Part shown: one piece after another, positions 18,762-27,888 of the stretch | How positions within the stretch are numbered: the stretch's first letter is position 1 | Layout: each line of letters opens with the position of its first letter | Notes under the pieces: generated by a model | Database searches by the model: none | What the model saw: the letters and a program-made list of their open reading frames with translations, nothing else | Told to the model about the DNA's origin: nothing | Translations under genes and position numbers: made by a program | DNA from: Nocardiopsis sp. N85 | Lineage (GTDB): Bacteria > Actinomycetota > Actinomycetes > Streptosporangiales > Streptosporangiaceae | Assembly: GCF_028882275.1 (NCBI RefSeq) | Contig: NZ_JARBUT010000001.1 | Span: forward strand, 1-64,000 | Length of the DNA stretch: 64,000 nucleotides | Direction of reading: 5' to 3'

Positions 18762-20483
18762 CTACCGGAGGCGACCGGGGTCGGGCATGGTGAGCGGGCC
18801 CCCCTCGGGCAGTCCCAGGACGGCGGCGACGTGCCGCAGCGGCCCCCAGGCGCTCAGCGAACTCTGCGGCTGGGCGGCCGCCGGGTCCTCGCTGGACTCG
18901 TGCTGGCGCAGTCGGTCCAGCGGGTGCTGACGGGGGAAGGGGCGCAGCGGCAGGGCCCGGCCGCCGACCTTCTCCCGGGCGATGCGCACCGCCGTCTCCA
19001 GCCCGCCCAGGGCGTCCACCAGTCCGCGTTCGCGGGCGTCCCGGCCGGTCCACACACGCCCCCGGGCCACCTCGTGGACCTGGTCGCGGGTCATGTTCCG
19101 GGCGGCGCCGACCTTGGCGGTGAAGTCGTCGTAGACCTGGTCCAGCAGCGCGTTGACCCTCTCCCACTCCGACTCGGTGAAGGCCCGGTCGGAACCGAAC
19201 ATCCCGGCGTGCTCGCCGGTGCCCACCGTTTCGCTGGTGATGCCGTACCGCTCCAGCAGCGGTCCCAGGACCGGTTTGCCGACGATGACGCCGATCGATC
19301 CGGTCAGGGTGCCCGGCTGGGCCACGATCGCGTCCGACCCCAGTGTCACGTAGTAGCCGCCGGAACCGGCGAAGTCGCCCATCGTCGTCACCACCGGGAT
19401 GCCGGCCTCGCGGGTCAACTGGGACTCGCGGCGGATCGCGTCGGACGCGGTGGGGGAACCGCCCCGGCTGTCCACCCGGAACACCACGGCCTTGACGTGC
19501 GGGTCGCGGCGGGCGGCCCGGAACGCCGCCGCCACCGTGTCCGAACCCATGACCGTGCCGCCGCCCAGCGGAGAGCGCCGGGTGCGGCCCAGGCTGATGG
19601 TCCCGGTGGCGGTGATCAGCGCGATGTGGTCGGCGGCGCCGACCGGGCGCGGGCGCTGTGCCGGTGTGTGCTTCCGGTGGTAGCGGGTGACGAACTGGAG
19701 GCGCGGTTCGGTGTCGGCGTCCCCCCGGGCCCGTGCCAGCAGGTCGGAGTAGATCTCGTCGCGGTAGGCCAGCCGGTCCACCAGTCCGTGTTCGAGGGCC
19801 TCCGCGGCGAGGAACGGCCCTTGGGAGACGAGGGCGCGCACCCGCTCCTCCGAGAGGGTGCGGGCCTCGGCGATCCCCTCGACGATCTGGTCGCCGAGGG
19901 AGGTGACGATCCGGTCGGTGGCCTCGCGGTGGGCGTCGGTGAACCCGGTCTCGGTGACCCCGTTGAGCGCGTTCTTGTACTCGTGCCGTTTGCCGACCTC
20001 GTAGTCCAGGCCGAGCCGGTCCAGGGCGCCCTTGACGAAGGTGCTCTTGATCATGAGGCCGGTCAGCCCCAACAGCCCCGTGGGGGCCATGACGATCTCG
20101 GAGAACGCGCACGCCAGGTAGTAGGGCAGGTTTCCGTCGCCCGTCTCACCGAAGGAATCGGCCCAGGCCACGGCCGGTCGTCCGGTGGATCGGAAGTCGG
20201 CGACGCACGTGCGCAGTTCCTGGATCTTGGCGAAGCCCAGGGACCGGGTGTCGACCCGGACCAGGAGGGCGGCGACCTCGGGGTCGCGGGCGCCGCGGCG
20301 GATCCCCTCCACCACGTCGAGGTAGTGCTGTCGGCGACGGTTGAAGAGTTGACCGATGGGGTCCCCGGGGGCCTCGTCGGCGACCCCCTCGGTCAGGTCC
20401 AGTTCCAGTACGAGGGGACCGGTCCGGCGGGGCCCGAACCGGTCGAGGGACAAGGGTTGCGTGATCTTCGCGAGGTCCACCAT
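18762..20483 (-). CDS. sppA: signal peptide peptidase SppA, 67K type
   Basis: 573 residues with two tandem Clp-like serine protease domains, as in long SppA. The predicted catalytic Lys170 is in HEYKNAL of the first domain. Ser374 is in GDFAGSGGYYV of the second, matching the Lys/Ser dyad split across domains. The family digests signal peptides left in the membrane. Unlike E. coli SppA, no N-terminal transmembrane helix is visible from ATG 20483, so it may be cytosolic or peripheral. The frame extends upstream to 20669, but that part is low-complexity intergenic sequence. Confidence 0.88.
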   Translation of the reverse strand: MVDLAKITQPLSLDRFGPRRTGPLVLELDLTEGVADEAPGDPIGQLFNRRRQHYLDVVEGIRRGARDPEVAALLVRVDTRSLGFAKIQELRTCVADFRSTGRPAVAWADSFGETGDGNLPYYLACAFSEIVMAPTGLLGLTGLMIKSTFVKGALDRLGLDYEVGKRHEYKNALNGVTETGFTDAHREATDRIVTSLGDQIVEGIAEARTLSEERVRALVSQGPFLAAEALEHGLVDRLAYRDEIYSDLLARARGDADTEPRLQFVTRYHRKHTPAQRPRPVGAADHIALITATGTISLGRTRRSPLGGGTVMGSDTVAAAFRAARRDPHVKAVVFRVDSRGGSPTASDAIRRESQLTREAGIPVVTTMGDFAGSGGYYVTLGSDAIVAQPGTLTGSIGVIVGKPVLGPLLERYGITSETVGTGEHAGMFGSDRAFTESEWERVNALLDQVYDDFTAKVGAARNMTRDQVHEVARGRVWTGRDARERGLVDALGGLETAVRIAREKVGGRALPLRPFPRQHPLDRLRQHESSEDPAAAQPQSSLSAWGPLRHVAAVLGLPEGGPLTMPDPGRLR

Positions 20484-20658
20484 GGCCCCAGGGTAGTCGC
20501 CGGGGGCCGACCGGGTCGGGTGTCGCGGGCCGCCTGTGGACGATGTCGGGAACGTGCGGCTCGTACCCGTGCGGACCGGGTTGTCGGGGCTCCCTTCCGG
20601 TGGCGCTAAGGTCGACTGTGTTCTGACCATCGGGACGCACGGTCGAGAGGGACGAGGC

Positions 20659-21339
20659 ATGGCGGGCATCCACGGGCGAGGTCATCGGGCACGCGGTGCG
20701 CGCGCCACGGGAGCGGCGATCGCGGCCGCCTCCCTCCTGCTGCTGACGGCCTGCGCCGGGGAGCCCGAGGACGAGGGCGACGACGCCGGCCTTCGGATGG
20801 GGGCCGACGGTGTGGTGCCCGGTGTGGAGCCGCCCGGTCCGGAGGGGTTCACCACCGAGAAGGTCGACGGCGTCGCGATCGACGTCCCCGAAGGGTGGGC
20901 GGTGCAGAACCAGGACGGCACCCTGTGCGCCAGTCCGCCCGGACAGGACCCCTGTGCCTACGGGTCGATCCAGCTCACCCCCAAGGCCGCGGAGAAGAAC
21001 CCGAACGACTGGCCCAAGAAGGGCGACGCCCACTCCAAGGACGACGGCTGGGCCGCCGACACGGGCAGCTGCCGCAGCCTCAACTCCGCCGCCTCGGGCG
21101 GTATCGGCGTCTCCGGGGCGGAGTTGAAGGTCTCCGACTTCACCGAGCACGCCGACACCCTGAAGTCCCACCACTCCGTGTGGCAGGTGACCTGCGCCAA
21201 CGACGAGGCCTTCGAGGTGCGCATGTGGTTCCTGCCGGTCAGCGACGTGCTGTTGTACGTGTGGTCGGCCGACTCCCAGTACAGCGCGGTCTACGACGAG
21301 GTCGCCCGCTCGATGGACACCACCGAGTACCGCGGCTGA
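20659..21339 (+). CDS. actinobacterial lipoprotein of unknown function
   Basis: 226 residues. A signal peptide has the lipobox LLTAC at about 28-32, followed by an acidic linker and a compact domain from about residue 60. It contains four Cys residues after the lipobox (LCASPPGQDPC, GSCRS, VTCAND) that could form disulphides outside the cell. ATG 20659 follows GGGACGAGG. I do not recognise the domain. It is divergent from sppA and upstream of the M16 peptidase pair, but 110 bp separates it from them. Confidence 0.75.
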   Translation: MAGIHGRGHRARGARATGAAIAAASLLLLTACAGEPEDEGDDAGLRMGADGVVPGVEPPGPEGFTTEKVDGVAIDVPEGWAVQNQDGTLCASPPGQDPCAYGSIQLTPKAAEKNPNDWPKKGDAHSKDDGWAADTGSCRSLNSAASGGIGVSGAELKVSDFTEHADTLKSHHSVWQVTCANDEAFEVRMWFLPVSDVLLYVWSADSQYSAVYDEVARSMDTTEYRG

Positions 21340-21448
21340 GCCGAACTGCTCGACGTGTCGGCCCGTTCGGGTGTCCACACGGTGGCCTGAGGCCGTAGGG
21401 TCGTAGTCGTCATCGTCGCGATGCGGTGACGGTGGTTTCAGGCGACGC

Positions 21449-22813
21449 GTGAATCGGGGTGCAGCACTGGTGACCGGCATCGGAGCGGCGGGACAGTTGG
21501 TTCAGTACACGCTGGAGAACGGGATGCGTCTGGTGACCGCGCCCGCCTCCACCGGTCAGGTGGCCGCCGTGAACCTGTGGTACGGGGTCGGTTCCCGCCA
21601 TGAGGTGCCCGGCCGTACCGGGTTCGCGCACCTCTTCGAGCACCTGATGTTCCAGGGCAGCGGCAACGTGGCCAAGGGCGAGCACTTCGAGGAGATCGAG
21701 CGGCTGGGCGGTGACATCAACGCCTCCACTTCGAGCGACCGCACCAACTACTACGAGACGGTGCCCGTCCACGCCCTCGACCGGATCCTGTGGTTGGAGG
21801 CCGACCGGCTGGCCACCCTGCGCGAGGGCATGACCCAGGAGGTGCTGGACAACCAGCGCGACGTGGTCAAGAACGAGCGCCGCCAGCGGTACGACAACCA
21901 GCCCTACGGGACCGCGCTGGAGCGCATCCTGCGCCTGGCCTACCCCGAGGGGCACCCCTACCATCACCCCACCATCGGCTCCATGGCCGATCTGGACGCC
22001 GCCGACCTGGACTACGTCAAGTCGTTCCACAAGGTCCACTACGGCCCGGACAACTGCGTGATCACCGTGGTCAGCGACCTCGACCCGGAGGACGTCCGCA
22101 ACCGGGTGGAGAAGTTCTTCGGCCACATCCCGGCGCGCGGGGAGGTCCCCGAGGCCCCCGACGCCACCCTGTACGCGCCGCTGGGCGGACCGCTCCGCGA
22201 CCGGGTCGTCGAGACCGTCCCGGCCGCCGGGGTGTTCCTGTGCTACCGGGCGCCGTCCTACGGCGAGCGCGGGTTCGACGTCGCCCACCTGCTCTCGGCC
22301 GTGCTGGGGCAGGGGCAGGGCAGCCGCCTGTACCGGTCGCTGGTCGTGGACCGGCCGATCGCCGCCGACGACGGCGGGGCCGCCGCCGACGTCCTGCCGT
22401 TCCGGTACACCGACAGCCTGCTGCTGGTGAACATGCTCGCCCGCGAGAACGTCGACGGCGACACCCTGGAGGCGGAGATCCTCGCGGAGGTCGCCCGGGT
22501 GGCCGAGGGCGTCACCGAGGACGAACTCGACCGGGCGCGCGCCGTCCTGGAGCGGGACCACCTGCAATCCATCTCCGGGCCCGCGGGGCTGGCCGACTCC
22601 ATCAGCTCCTGCACCCAGCTGTTCGACGATCCCGAGCTGGCGCTGACCTGGCCGACCCGTTGGGCGGACATCACGGCCGAGGAGGTGCGCGCCGCCGCCG
22701 AACGGCTGCTCGTCGACGAGAACATGCTCGTCGTCCGATTCGACCCGCGCGGTGAGGACGCCGCCGAGACGCCGGAGGTCGAGGCCCGGGCCGCCGCCTC
22801 CGACGACGCCTGA
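21449..22813 (+). CDS. M16-family zinc peptidase, catalytic subunit
   Basis: 454 residues. The inverted zinc motif HLFEH is at 61-65, with a further Glu ligand expected in the YYETVPVHALDRILWLEADR region. This marks the active half of an insulinase/processing-peptidase pair. No signal peptide is seen. The start is GTG 21449; an in-frame GTG at 21470 is an alternative. The next gene, 32 bp downstream, encodes the inactive partner. Together they likely form a clamshell heterodimer that degrades peptides. Confidence 0.9.
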   Translation: MNRGAALVTGIGAAGQLVQYTLENGMRLVTAPASTGQVAAVNLWYGVGSRHEVPGRTGFAHLFEHLMFQGSGNVAKGEHFEEIERLGGDINASTSSDRTNYYETVPVHALDRILWLEADRLATLREGMTQEVLDNQRDVVKNERRQRYDNQPYGTALERILRLAYPEGHPYHHPTIGSMADLDAADLDYVKSFHKVHYGPDNCVITVVSDLDPEDVRNRVEKFFGHIPARGEVPEAPDATLYAPLGGPLRDRVVETVPAAGVFLCYRAPSYGERGFDVAHLLSAVLGQGQGSRLYRSLVVDRPIAADDGGAAADVLPFRYTDSLLLVNMLARENVDGDTLEAEILAEVARVAEGVTEDELDRARAVLERDHLQSISGPAGLADSISSCTQLFDDPELALTWPTRWADITAEEVRAAAERLLVDENMLVVRFDPRGEDAAETPEVEARAAASDDA

Positions 22814-22845
22814 GTCCCGAGCAACCACAGAAAGAGTCGCAGAGC

Positions 22846-24192
22846 ATGTCGCAGAACCGCCCGGACCTCGGTACTCCGGCGTCCTACACCTTTCCCCGGC
22901 CTCAGCGGATCACCGTCGGCGGCGGCACGGTCGTCGCGATCGACGTCCCCGGCCAGTACCTGGTCTCCGTTCGCCTGGTGCACCCCTACGGCGGCGCGGT
23001 GGAACCGCTCGACGCCATGGGCGTCGGCGCCCTGACCAGCGAGGTGCTGGAGGACGGCCCCGACGGCAACAGCTCCCTGGCGCCCGCGCTGGAACGGCAC
23101 GGGGCCGAATGGGTGTCCCGGGTCAACTGGGACGGGTTCATCACCGGCCTCGACGTCCCGGTGGGCCGTCTGGGCGAGGCCGTTCGGCTCTTCGCCGACG
23201 CGGTGCGCCGGCCCGCGCTGAACCCCGACGACATCGTCCGCCGCCGCGAGCAGCTGCTGGAGCGCTTCTGGTTGGAGGCCGCCACCGCCGGCACCCTGGC
23301 CATGCGCAGTCTCGGCGGGCAGCTGTTCACCGGCCGTTACGCCACGCCGCTGGCCGGCGGCCCGGTCCTGTTGGCCGACATCTCCCCCGAGACCGTCGCG
23401 TCCTTCCACTCCGACACCCTGGCCTCCGTCGCCGGCACCCTCGTCGTGGTCGGCGACCTGAGCGGGGTCGACCTGATGGACCTGGGCAAGACCGTGTTCG
23501 GGGACACCGCGCCCACGCCCGAGCGCGTCATCACCGCACCGGCCCCGCCGCCCGGGCCCCTGCCCCGCGTCCTCATCGTGGACCGCCCCGGTTCGGTGCA
23601 GTCGGCCCTGGTCATCGCGCACCGGGCGCCGTCGCGTTCGCAGGTCGACCTGCCGCGTGCCGAGGGCATCGGCGAGGTGCTGGGCGGCATGTTCGGCTCC
23701 CGGCTCAACCTGGAGCTGCGCGAGCGCCTGGGGTACACCTACGGTGCCGGCGCGCGGTTCGACCTGCGCCGCGACAGCGGGGTGTTCTTCATGTCCACGC
23801 AGGTCGAGGCGGACACCACCGCCCACTCCATCACCTCCTCCCTGGAGCAGGTGGCGAAGCTGCGCGAGTCGGGGGTCACCGAGGAGGAGCTCATCGCGGT
23901 CCGCGAGTCCAACACGATCGGGCTGCCGGTGTCCTACTCCACCGCCCGCGCGATGGCCGGGTCGCTGGTCGACATGGTCGTCCACGACCTGCCCGACGAT
24001 CACGTCGACCGGGTCCGGGCCGGGTACGAGCGGCTCACCAAGGAGGCGTTGGACTCGGCCGCGGTGGAGTACCTGCGCCCGGAGGAGGCCGTGGTCATCG
24101 TCGTCGGCGACGCCGAGCGGTTGAGTTCTCCGCTCACCGACATCGGGGTCGGCCCGGTCGAGGTGCGCACCCCCGATGAACTCTGGGTGTGA
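22846..24192 (+). CDS. M16-family peptidase, non-catalytic partner subunit
   Basis: 448 residues with the M16 fold but no HxxEH motif. It keeps the R/Y pair region NLELRERLGYTYGAGA, which in two-chain M16 enzymes supplies substrate-binding residues. It starts 32 bp after the catalytic subunit, with AAAGAG upstream of ATG 22846. The division of labour matches bacterial pairs such as the Sphingomonas Sph2681/2682 type. A hairpin terminator follows. Confidence 0.88.
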   Translation: MSQNRPDLGTPASYTFPRPQRITVGGGTVVAIDVPGQYLVSVRLVHPYGGAVEPLDAMGVGALTSEVLEDGPDGNSSLAPALERHGAEWVSRVNWDGFITGLDVPVGRLGEAVRLFADAVRRPALNPDDIVRRREQLLERFWLEAATAGTLAMRSLGGQLFTGRYATPLAGGPVLLADISPETVASFHSDTLASVAGTLVVVGDLSGVDLMDLGKTVFGDTAPTPERVITAPAPPPGPLPRVLIVDRPGSVQSALVIAHRAPSRSQVDLPRAEGIGEVLGGMFGSRLNLELRERLGYTYGAGARFDLRRDSGVFFMSTQVEADTTAHSITSSLEQVAKLRESGVTEEELIAVRESNTIGLPVSYSTARAMAGSLVDMVVHDLPDDHVDRVRAGYERLTKEALDSAAVEYLRPEEAVVIVVGDAERLSSPLTDIGVGPVEVRTPDELWV

Positions 24193-24246
24193 AACCCGGG
24201 ACCACCGTGAACCGATGTGCGCGCGGAGGCGTCTCATCCGCACGTG

Positions 24247-24282
24247 GACCCCTCCTTGTCGAGAACGGGTCGAGGAGGGGTC
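24247..24282 (+). terminator. hairpin terminator after the M16 operon
   Basis: Perfect 10-bp arms GACCCCTCCT (24247-24256) and AGGAGGGGTC (24273-24282) enclose a 16-nt loop, 55 bp after the stop. Confidence 0.7.
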
Positions 24283-24294
24283 ATCGGCGCATGT

Positions 24295-24326
24295 GTTCGC
24301 TCTCGTTGGACATAACGAAAGCGAAC
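24295..24326. promoter_or_regulatory. 13-bp-arm inverted repeat upstream of the kinase gene
   Basis: GTTCGCTCTCGTT (24295-24307) and AACGAAAGCGAAC (24314-24326) match at 12 of 13 paired positions around a GGACAT loop. It is separate from the terminator just before it and lies about 115 bp upstream of the kinase leader. It could be an operator or an RNA hairpin. Confidence 0.4.
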
Positions 24327-24440
24327 CTATGTGTCGGTGTTATGGCAACGGCCGGTAGGGCGCCCGTGTCCTGCTGGTATAACGATTGATCCGTGCACCT
24401 ACGTGGTGACAGCGACCGCAATGCTCCGCAGGAGGCCACC

Positions 24441-24467
24441 ATGGCCGGTGAATGGACCCGTGGATAA
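24441..24467 (+). CDS. possible 8-codon leader peptide overlapping the kinase start
   Basis: ATG 24441 has an ideal Shine-Dalgarno (GGAGG, 5-nt spacing) and encodes MAGEWTRG followed by TAA. It overlaps the kinase ATG 24452 in another frame and stops 2 nt before an in-frame kinase GTG at 24470. The kinase starts themselves lack a well-placed Shine-Dalgarno, so the mini-ORF could drive coupled initiation. Speculative. Confidence 0.35.
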   Translation: MAGEWTRG

Positions 24468-25720
24468 CCGTGTCCTCCCTAGACAACCCCCACACGCAGC
24501 GTCCCGAGCCGGCGCCGGATCCCGCGCGCCCGGAGGAGGCCGCCGTGGCCGCCCCCGCGCCTGAGGGGCGTCTGCTGAAGGGGCGCTACCAGTTGCTCGC
24601 GGAGATCGCCAGGGGCGGCGTGGGCACCATCTGGCGCGCCGTCGACCTGGTGATCGACCGTGAGGTCGCGGTCAAGGAACTGCGTCTGCCCGAGTCCCTG
24701 AGCCGGTCCGACCGCGAGTCCCTGCTCCAGCGGACCACCCGCGAGGCCCGTGTGGCCGGACGGCTGAGCCACCCCAGCCTCATCACGGTGCTCGACGTCG
24801 TGGACGAGGACGGGCGACCGTGGATCGTCATGGAGCTGCTGGAGGCCTCCACCCTGGAGGAGATCATCGATGTGGGCGGCCCGCTGCCCTACCAGCGGGT
24901 GGCCGAGATCGGGCTCCAGCTCATCGACGCGCTCAAGGTCGCGCACAGCGAGGGCATCGTCCACCGCGACGTCAAGCCGGGCAACGTGATGATCACCAGG
25001 AGCGGTCGCGTGGTGCTCACCGACTTCGGTCTGGCGGCCTGGAACGGCGAGTCGGCGCTCAGCGAATCCGGCCGGATCGTCGGTTCCCCCGCGTACCTGT
25101 CGCCGGAGCGGGCCAAGGCCGGTCCGGTCGGCCCGGAGTCGGACCTGTGGTCCCTGGGCGCGACCCTGTACGCGGCGGTGGAGGGGTACCCGCCCTACGA
25201 CCGCAAGGGCTACATCAAGATCCTGCGCCAGGAGCCGTTGGACGAGCCCGCGATGGCCGGTAAGGCCGGCCCGTTGGCGCCGGCGCTGGCCGGGCTGCTC
25301 AAAGTGGAGCCCGGGGAGCGGCTGACCGCGGAGAACGCCACCAAGATGCTGCGCATCGCGGCGCTGGCCCCGTGGAGCGGCGAGGACGCCCGCAAGGGCG
25401 GGGAGCCCGCCGAGGGGACCGCGGAGGAGGACGGGGAGGAGCCGACCGCGGTGCCGGAGCCGCGCGAGTCGGCCAAGGAGCACTTCAAGGCGGGCGGCCG
25501 GATGCTGGCCGAGAACATCAGCGACCGGTTGCGCAACAGCCCGGAGGCGATGAGCGCGTTCGTGGCCTCGCTGCGCGAGTCCACCGACACCCTGGGGCTC
25601 ACCAACCCCGGTCGACACGCCGGGAAGAACGGCGCGGGCGCGCCCGCCCGCGTCCTCGCGGTCGCGTTGGGCGTGCTGGTGCTGCTGGCGATCGTCCTGT
25701 GGGCCCTGCTGGGCCGCTGA
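24452..25720 (+). CDS. Hanks-type serine/threonine protein kinase with C-terminal membrane anchor
   Basis: 422 residues from ATG 24452 (or 416 from GTG 24470). The kinase domain spans about 45-300: glycine loop IARGGVGTI (52-60), Lys75 in [14 protein letters not shown] (171-178), DFG (191-193) and SPAYLSPE in place of APE. A charged linker follows. One transmembrane helix at about 399-419 ends the protein with only LLGR outside, so there is no extracellular sensor domain. It phosphorylates Ser/Thr on unknown partners from the inner face of the membrane. ATG 24452 directly follows an in-frame TGA. Confidence 0.9.
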   Translation: MDPWITVSSLDNPHTQRPEPAPDPARPEEAAVAAPAPEGRLLKGRYQLLAEIARGGVGTIWRAVDLVIDREVAVKELRLPESLSRSDRESLLQRTTREARVAGRLSHPSLITVLDVVDEDGRPWIVMELLEASTLEEIIDVGGPLPYQRVAEIGLQLIDALKVAHSEGIVHRDVKPGNVMITRSGRVVLTDFGLAAWNGESALSESGRIVGSPAYLSPERAKAGPVGPESDLWSLGATLYAAVEGYPPYDRKGYIKILRQEPLDEPAMAGKAGPLAPALAGLLKVEPGERLTAENATKMLRIAALAPWSGEDARKGGEPAEGTAEEDGEEPTAVPEPRESAKEHFKAGGRMLAENISDRLRNSPEAMSAFVASLRESTDTLGLTNPGRHAGKNGAGAPARVLAVALGVLVLLAIVLWALLGR

Positions 25721-25888
25721 CCGGTCCTCGAAGGGCGGGAGAGGCGCGCGGGCCCCGGGGCCGCCGCGATGGCCGGATCGAGCGGGTCGGATCACTCGTG
25801 GCCGGGGGTTCGGGGGTGGTCTCCCGGGTGGCGAGGCGATCCGGTGGGGCGGCCGCGGGCCGCCGAACAGGATCGCCCCGTCGCCGAG

Positions 25889-25963
25889 TGGGGCCGGCGG
25901 GACTCGAACCCGCACTGTACAGCACCTAAAGCTGGCGTCTCCTGCCAATTGGACTACGGCCCC
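25889..25963 (-). tRNA. tRNA with UAG (Leu-type) anticodon loop but short variable arm
   Basis: Read on the minus strand, a 7-bp acceptor (GGGGCCG with CGGCCCC) is followed by a T arm GCGGG-TTCGAGT-CCCGC and discriminator A. The anticodon loop TTTAGGT gives anticodon UAG. The variable region is only 5 nt, whereas bacterial tRNA-Leu has a long variable arm. The D arm (GTCC AATTGGCA GGAGAC) has about 2 extra nt on its 3' side, and the outermost anticodon-stem pair is C-U. CCA is not encoded. The acceptor and T arms are perfect. It may be a non-canonical or decaying tRNA. The flanks between the kinase stop (25720) and 26062 hold no gene. Confidence 0.7.
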
Positions 25964-26062
25964 CGGGCGTGCCCGTGGGGACAACTGTACCGGGATCGGG
26001 AGGGCGTCGTCCGCCGGGCCGGGGGGCTCGGACGGTGCTCCTCCTCGATCCCGGTGGGCGGA

Positions 26063-26545
26063 TCAGACGCCCAGTTCCTTCTTGATCCGGTCGACGTGTC
26101 CGGTGGCCTTCACGTTGTAGAAGGCCTTGACGACCTTGCCGTCGGCGCCGACGATGACCGTGGAGCGGATGACGCCCTGGACGAGCCGGCCGTAGTTCTT
26201 CTTCTCGCCGAAGGCGCCGTAGGCGCGCAGGGTCTCCTTGTCGGGGTCGCCGACCAGGGTGAAGGTCAGCCCCTCCTTGTCGCGGAACTTCGCGAGCTTG
26301 TCGGTGGTGTCGGGGGACACGCCGATGACGGTGAAGCCCGCGGAGTCGAACTCGCGGATGTTGTCGCGGAAGTCGCAGGCCTGGGTGGTGCAGCCGGGGG
26401 TCATCGCGGCGGGGTAGAAGTACAGCACCACGCTCTGGTCGGTCCGCGTCAGGACCTCTCCGAGGGTGACGGGCTTGCCGTCGGCGTCCTCCAGGGTGAA
26501 GTCGGGGGCCTGGTCGCCGGGTTCGAGCCGGATCGGGTCGCTCAC
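26063..26545 (-). CDS. bcp: thioredoxin-dependent peroxiredoxin (Bcp/PrxQ)
   Basis: 160 residues with a thioredoxin fold. Peroxidatic Cys52 (TPGCTTQACDF) and resolving Cys57 follow the CxxxxC pattern of the PrxQ subfamily. It reduces H2O2 and organic hydroperoxides in the cytosol using thioredoxin. GTG 26545 is chosen because AGAGGAA lies 7-8 nt upstream. The open frame extends to 26602 but without family similarity. It is a single-gene unit divergent from the CDP-alcohol transferase. Confidence 0.92.
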   Translation of the reverse strand: MSDPIRLEPGDQAPDFTLEDADGKPVTLGEVLTRTDQSVVLYFYPAAMTPGCTTQACDFRDNIREFDSAGFTVIGVSPDTTDKLAKFRDKEGLTFTLVGDPDKETLRAYGAFGEKKNYGRLVQGVIRSTVIVGADGKVVKAFYNVKATGHVDRIKKELGV

Positions 26546-26749
26546 GTGGGATTCCTCTCTGTGCCGGGATGCCGGGACGGGCCCGGTCGCTCTCGTCTCC
26601 ACACTAACGACCCCGTGGGCGAGGGGCGGTGGTGTCCCGTGGTTCGGTTGCGATTCCGGTTCGGTTCATCCGCTTCGGGATCGACCGCCGGTTCGATCAC
26701 CTATTGTTGACCGCACTTCATGATTGGTCGGTTGGGAGTCTCGGCACCG

Positions 26750-27871
26750 ATGCCTGCATTCACGCTCGACGAGGTCAAGGCCCGTACGCTCAAGGAGCGC
26801 GACTCCTGGTGGACGGTCTATCTCGTGGACCCGATCGCGGTCCGTCTCGTGGGACCGGTCGCCAACCGGACGTCGATCACCCCGAACCAGTTGACGGTGG
26901 TGGCCCTCTTCCTGGGGTTGGGCGCGGCCGTGTGCTTCGCCCTGGGCTACCGGCAGTTCCTGCTGCTCGGCGCGGTGTTGTACTTCCTGTCCTTCCTGGT
27001 CGACTGCATGGACGGCAAGCTGGCCCGGCTGACCGGTACGGAGACGGTGTTCGGCGCCTGGGTGGACTACGTGTCCGACCGGTTCCGGGTGCTGGTCGCG
27101 GTGGTGGCCCTCATGGGCGGCCAGTACGTGGTGGCCGAGGAGGCCGACCCGGGCGCCGACCCGGTGTGGTTCGTGTGGTTGGCGCTGGCCGTGGTGTTCC
27201 TGGACATGCTGCGCTATCTCAACGCGCTCCAGGTGTACAAGGTGCGCCGGGAGATGCGTTCGCACCTGGCGGCCGCGTTGGAGCGGGCGCGGGCGACCCT
27301 GTCGATGCTCGGCCCGGAGGGGGACGACACCGCGGCGGCGACCGGTGCGGGTGGCCGGACCATGAGCGATGGCGGCGAGCAGGCGGTGCTGAGGCACGGC
27401 ATCGCGGTCCTCGAAGGGATACTGCGCACCCAGACCGAACGGGAGAACCGCAACCGGCGCACGGCCGGCAAGCAGCCGGACCTGACCCTGCCCAAGGTGG
27501 ACCTGCATCAGGAGTTCCGCACCCGCTTCCCCTGGTACCAGCGGTTCTGGTCGGCGCTCAACGCGCGCCGTGTGCGTACGCACCTGGTCGGCGGCATCGA
27601 GTTCCAGATGGCGGTCTTCGTGGTGGCGCCGGTGGCGGTGGCGGTGGCGGGGCTTCCGTCCCTTATCGGCTGGATCACCGCCGTGGCGGGTGTTTTGCTC
27701 CTCGCCTTCGAACTCGCCATCATCTATAAACTGTGGTTGTCCACGCGGGACTTCTTCCGCGTGGTCGACGGAATCGACGGCGCGCTGAGATTCTCCGGTC
27801 CGTCCGACGGCGCGGAGGACGAGGGTCGGGACACCGGCTCGGACACGGGATCTCATACGACTCTGCGTTAG
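26750..27871 (+). CDS. CDP-alcohol phosphatidyltransferase family membrane protein
   Basis: About 373 residues. The CDP-alcohol signature D-x2-DG-x2-AR-x8-G-x3-D-x3-D is intact at residues 85-110 (DCMDGKLAR ... GAWVDYVSD). Hydrophobic helices surround it, a charged cytosolic insert lies at about 180-260, and two more helices follow near the C-terminus. It likely transfers a substituted phosphate from a CDP-linked donor to an alcohol in phospholipid or cell-wall lipid synthesis. The insert and C-terminal helices make it longer than standard PgsA or Pis. ATG 26750 has GGGAG 12 nt upstream; ATG 26720 is in frame without a Shine-Dalgarno. Confidence 0.8.
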   Translation: MPAFTLDEVKARTLKERDSWWTVYLVDPIAVRLVGPVANRTSITPNQLTVVALFLGLGAAVCFALGYRQFLLLGAVLYFLSFLVDCMDGKLARLTGTETVFGAWVDYVSDRFRVLVAVVALMGGQYVVAEEADPGADPVWFVWLALAVVFLDMLRYLNALQVYKVRREMRSHLAAALERARATLSMLGPEGDDTAAATGAGGRTMSDGGEQAVLRHGIAVLEGILRTQTERENRNRRTAGKQPDLTLPKVDLHQEFRTRFPWYQRFWSALNARRVRTHLVGGIEFQMAVFVVAPVAVAVAGLPSLIGWITAVAGVLLLAFELAIIYKLWLSTRDFFRVVDGIDGALRFSGPSDGAEDEGRDTGSDTGSHTTLR

Positions 27872-27888
27872 TGAGAGAGGCAGCCCAG

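Noticed and set aside
16866-20609. A 1247-codon open frame on the + strand across the lipoprotein, repeat, flavin reductase and sppA
   Set aside because: It is the wrong-frame or antisense shadow of real genes in high-GC DNA: Arg/Gly/Pro-rich with no domain. The same applies to other long antisense frames, for example 18037-20112 and 22258-24243 on the minus strand.
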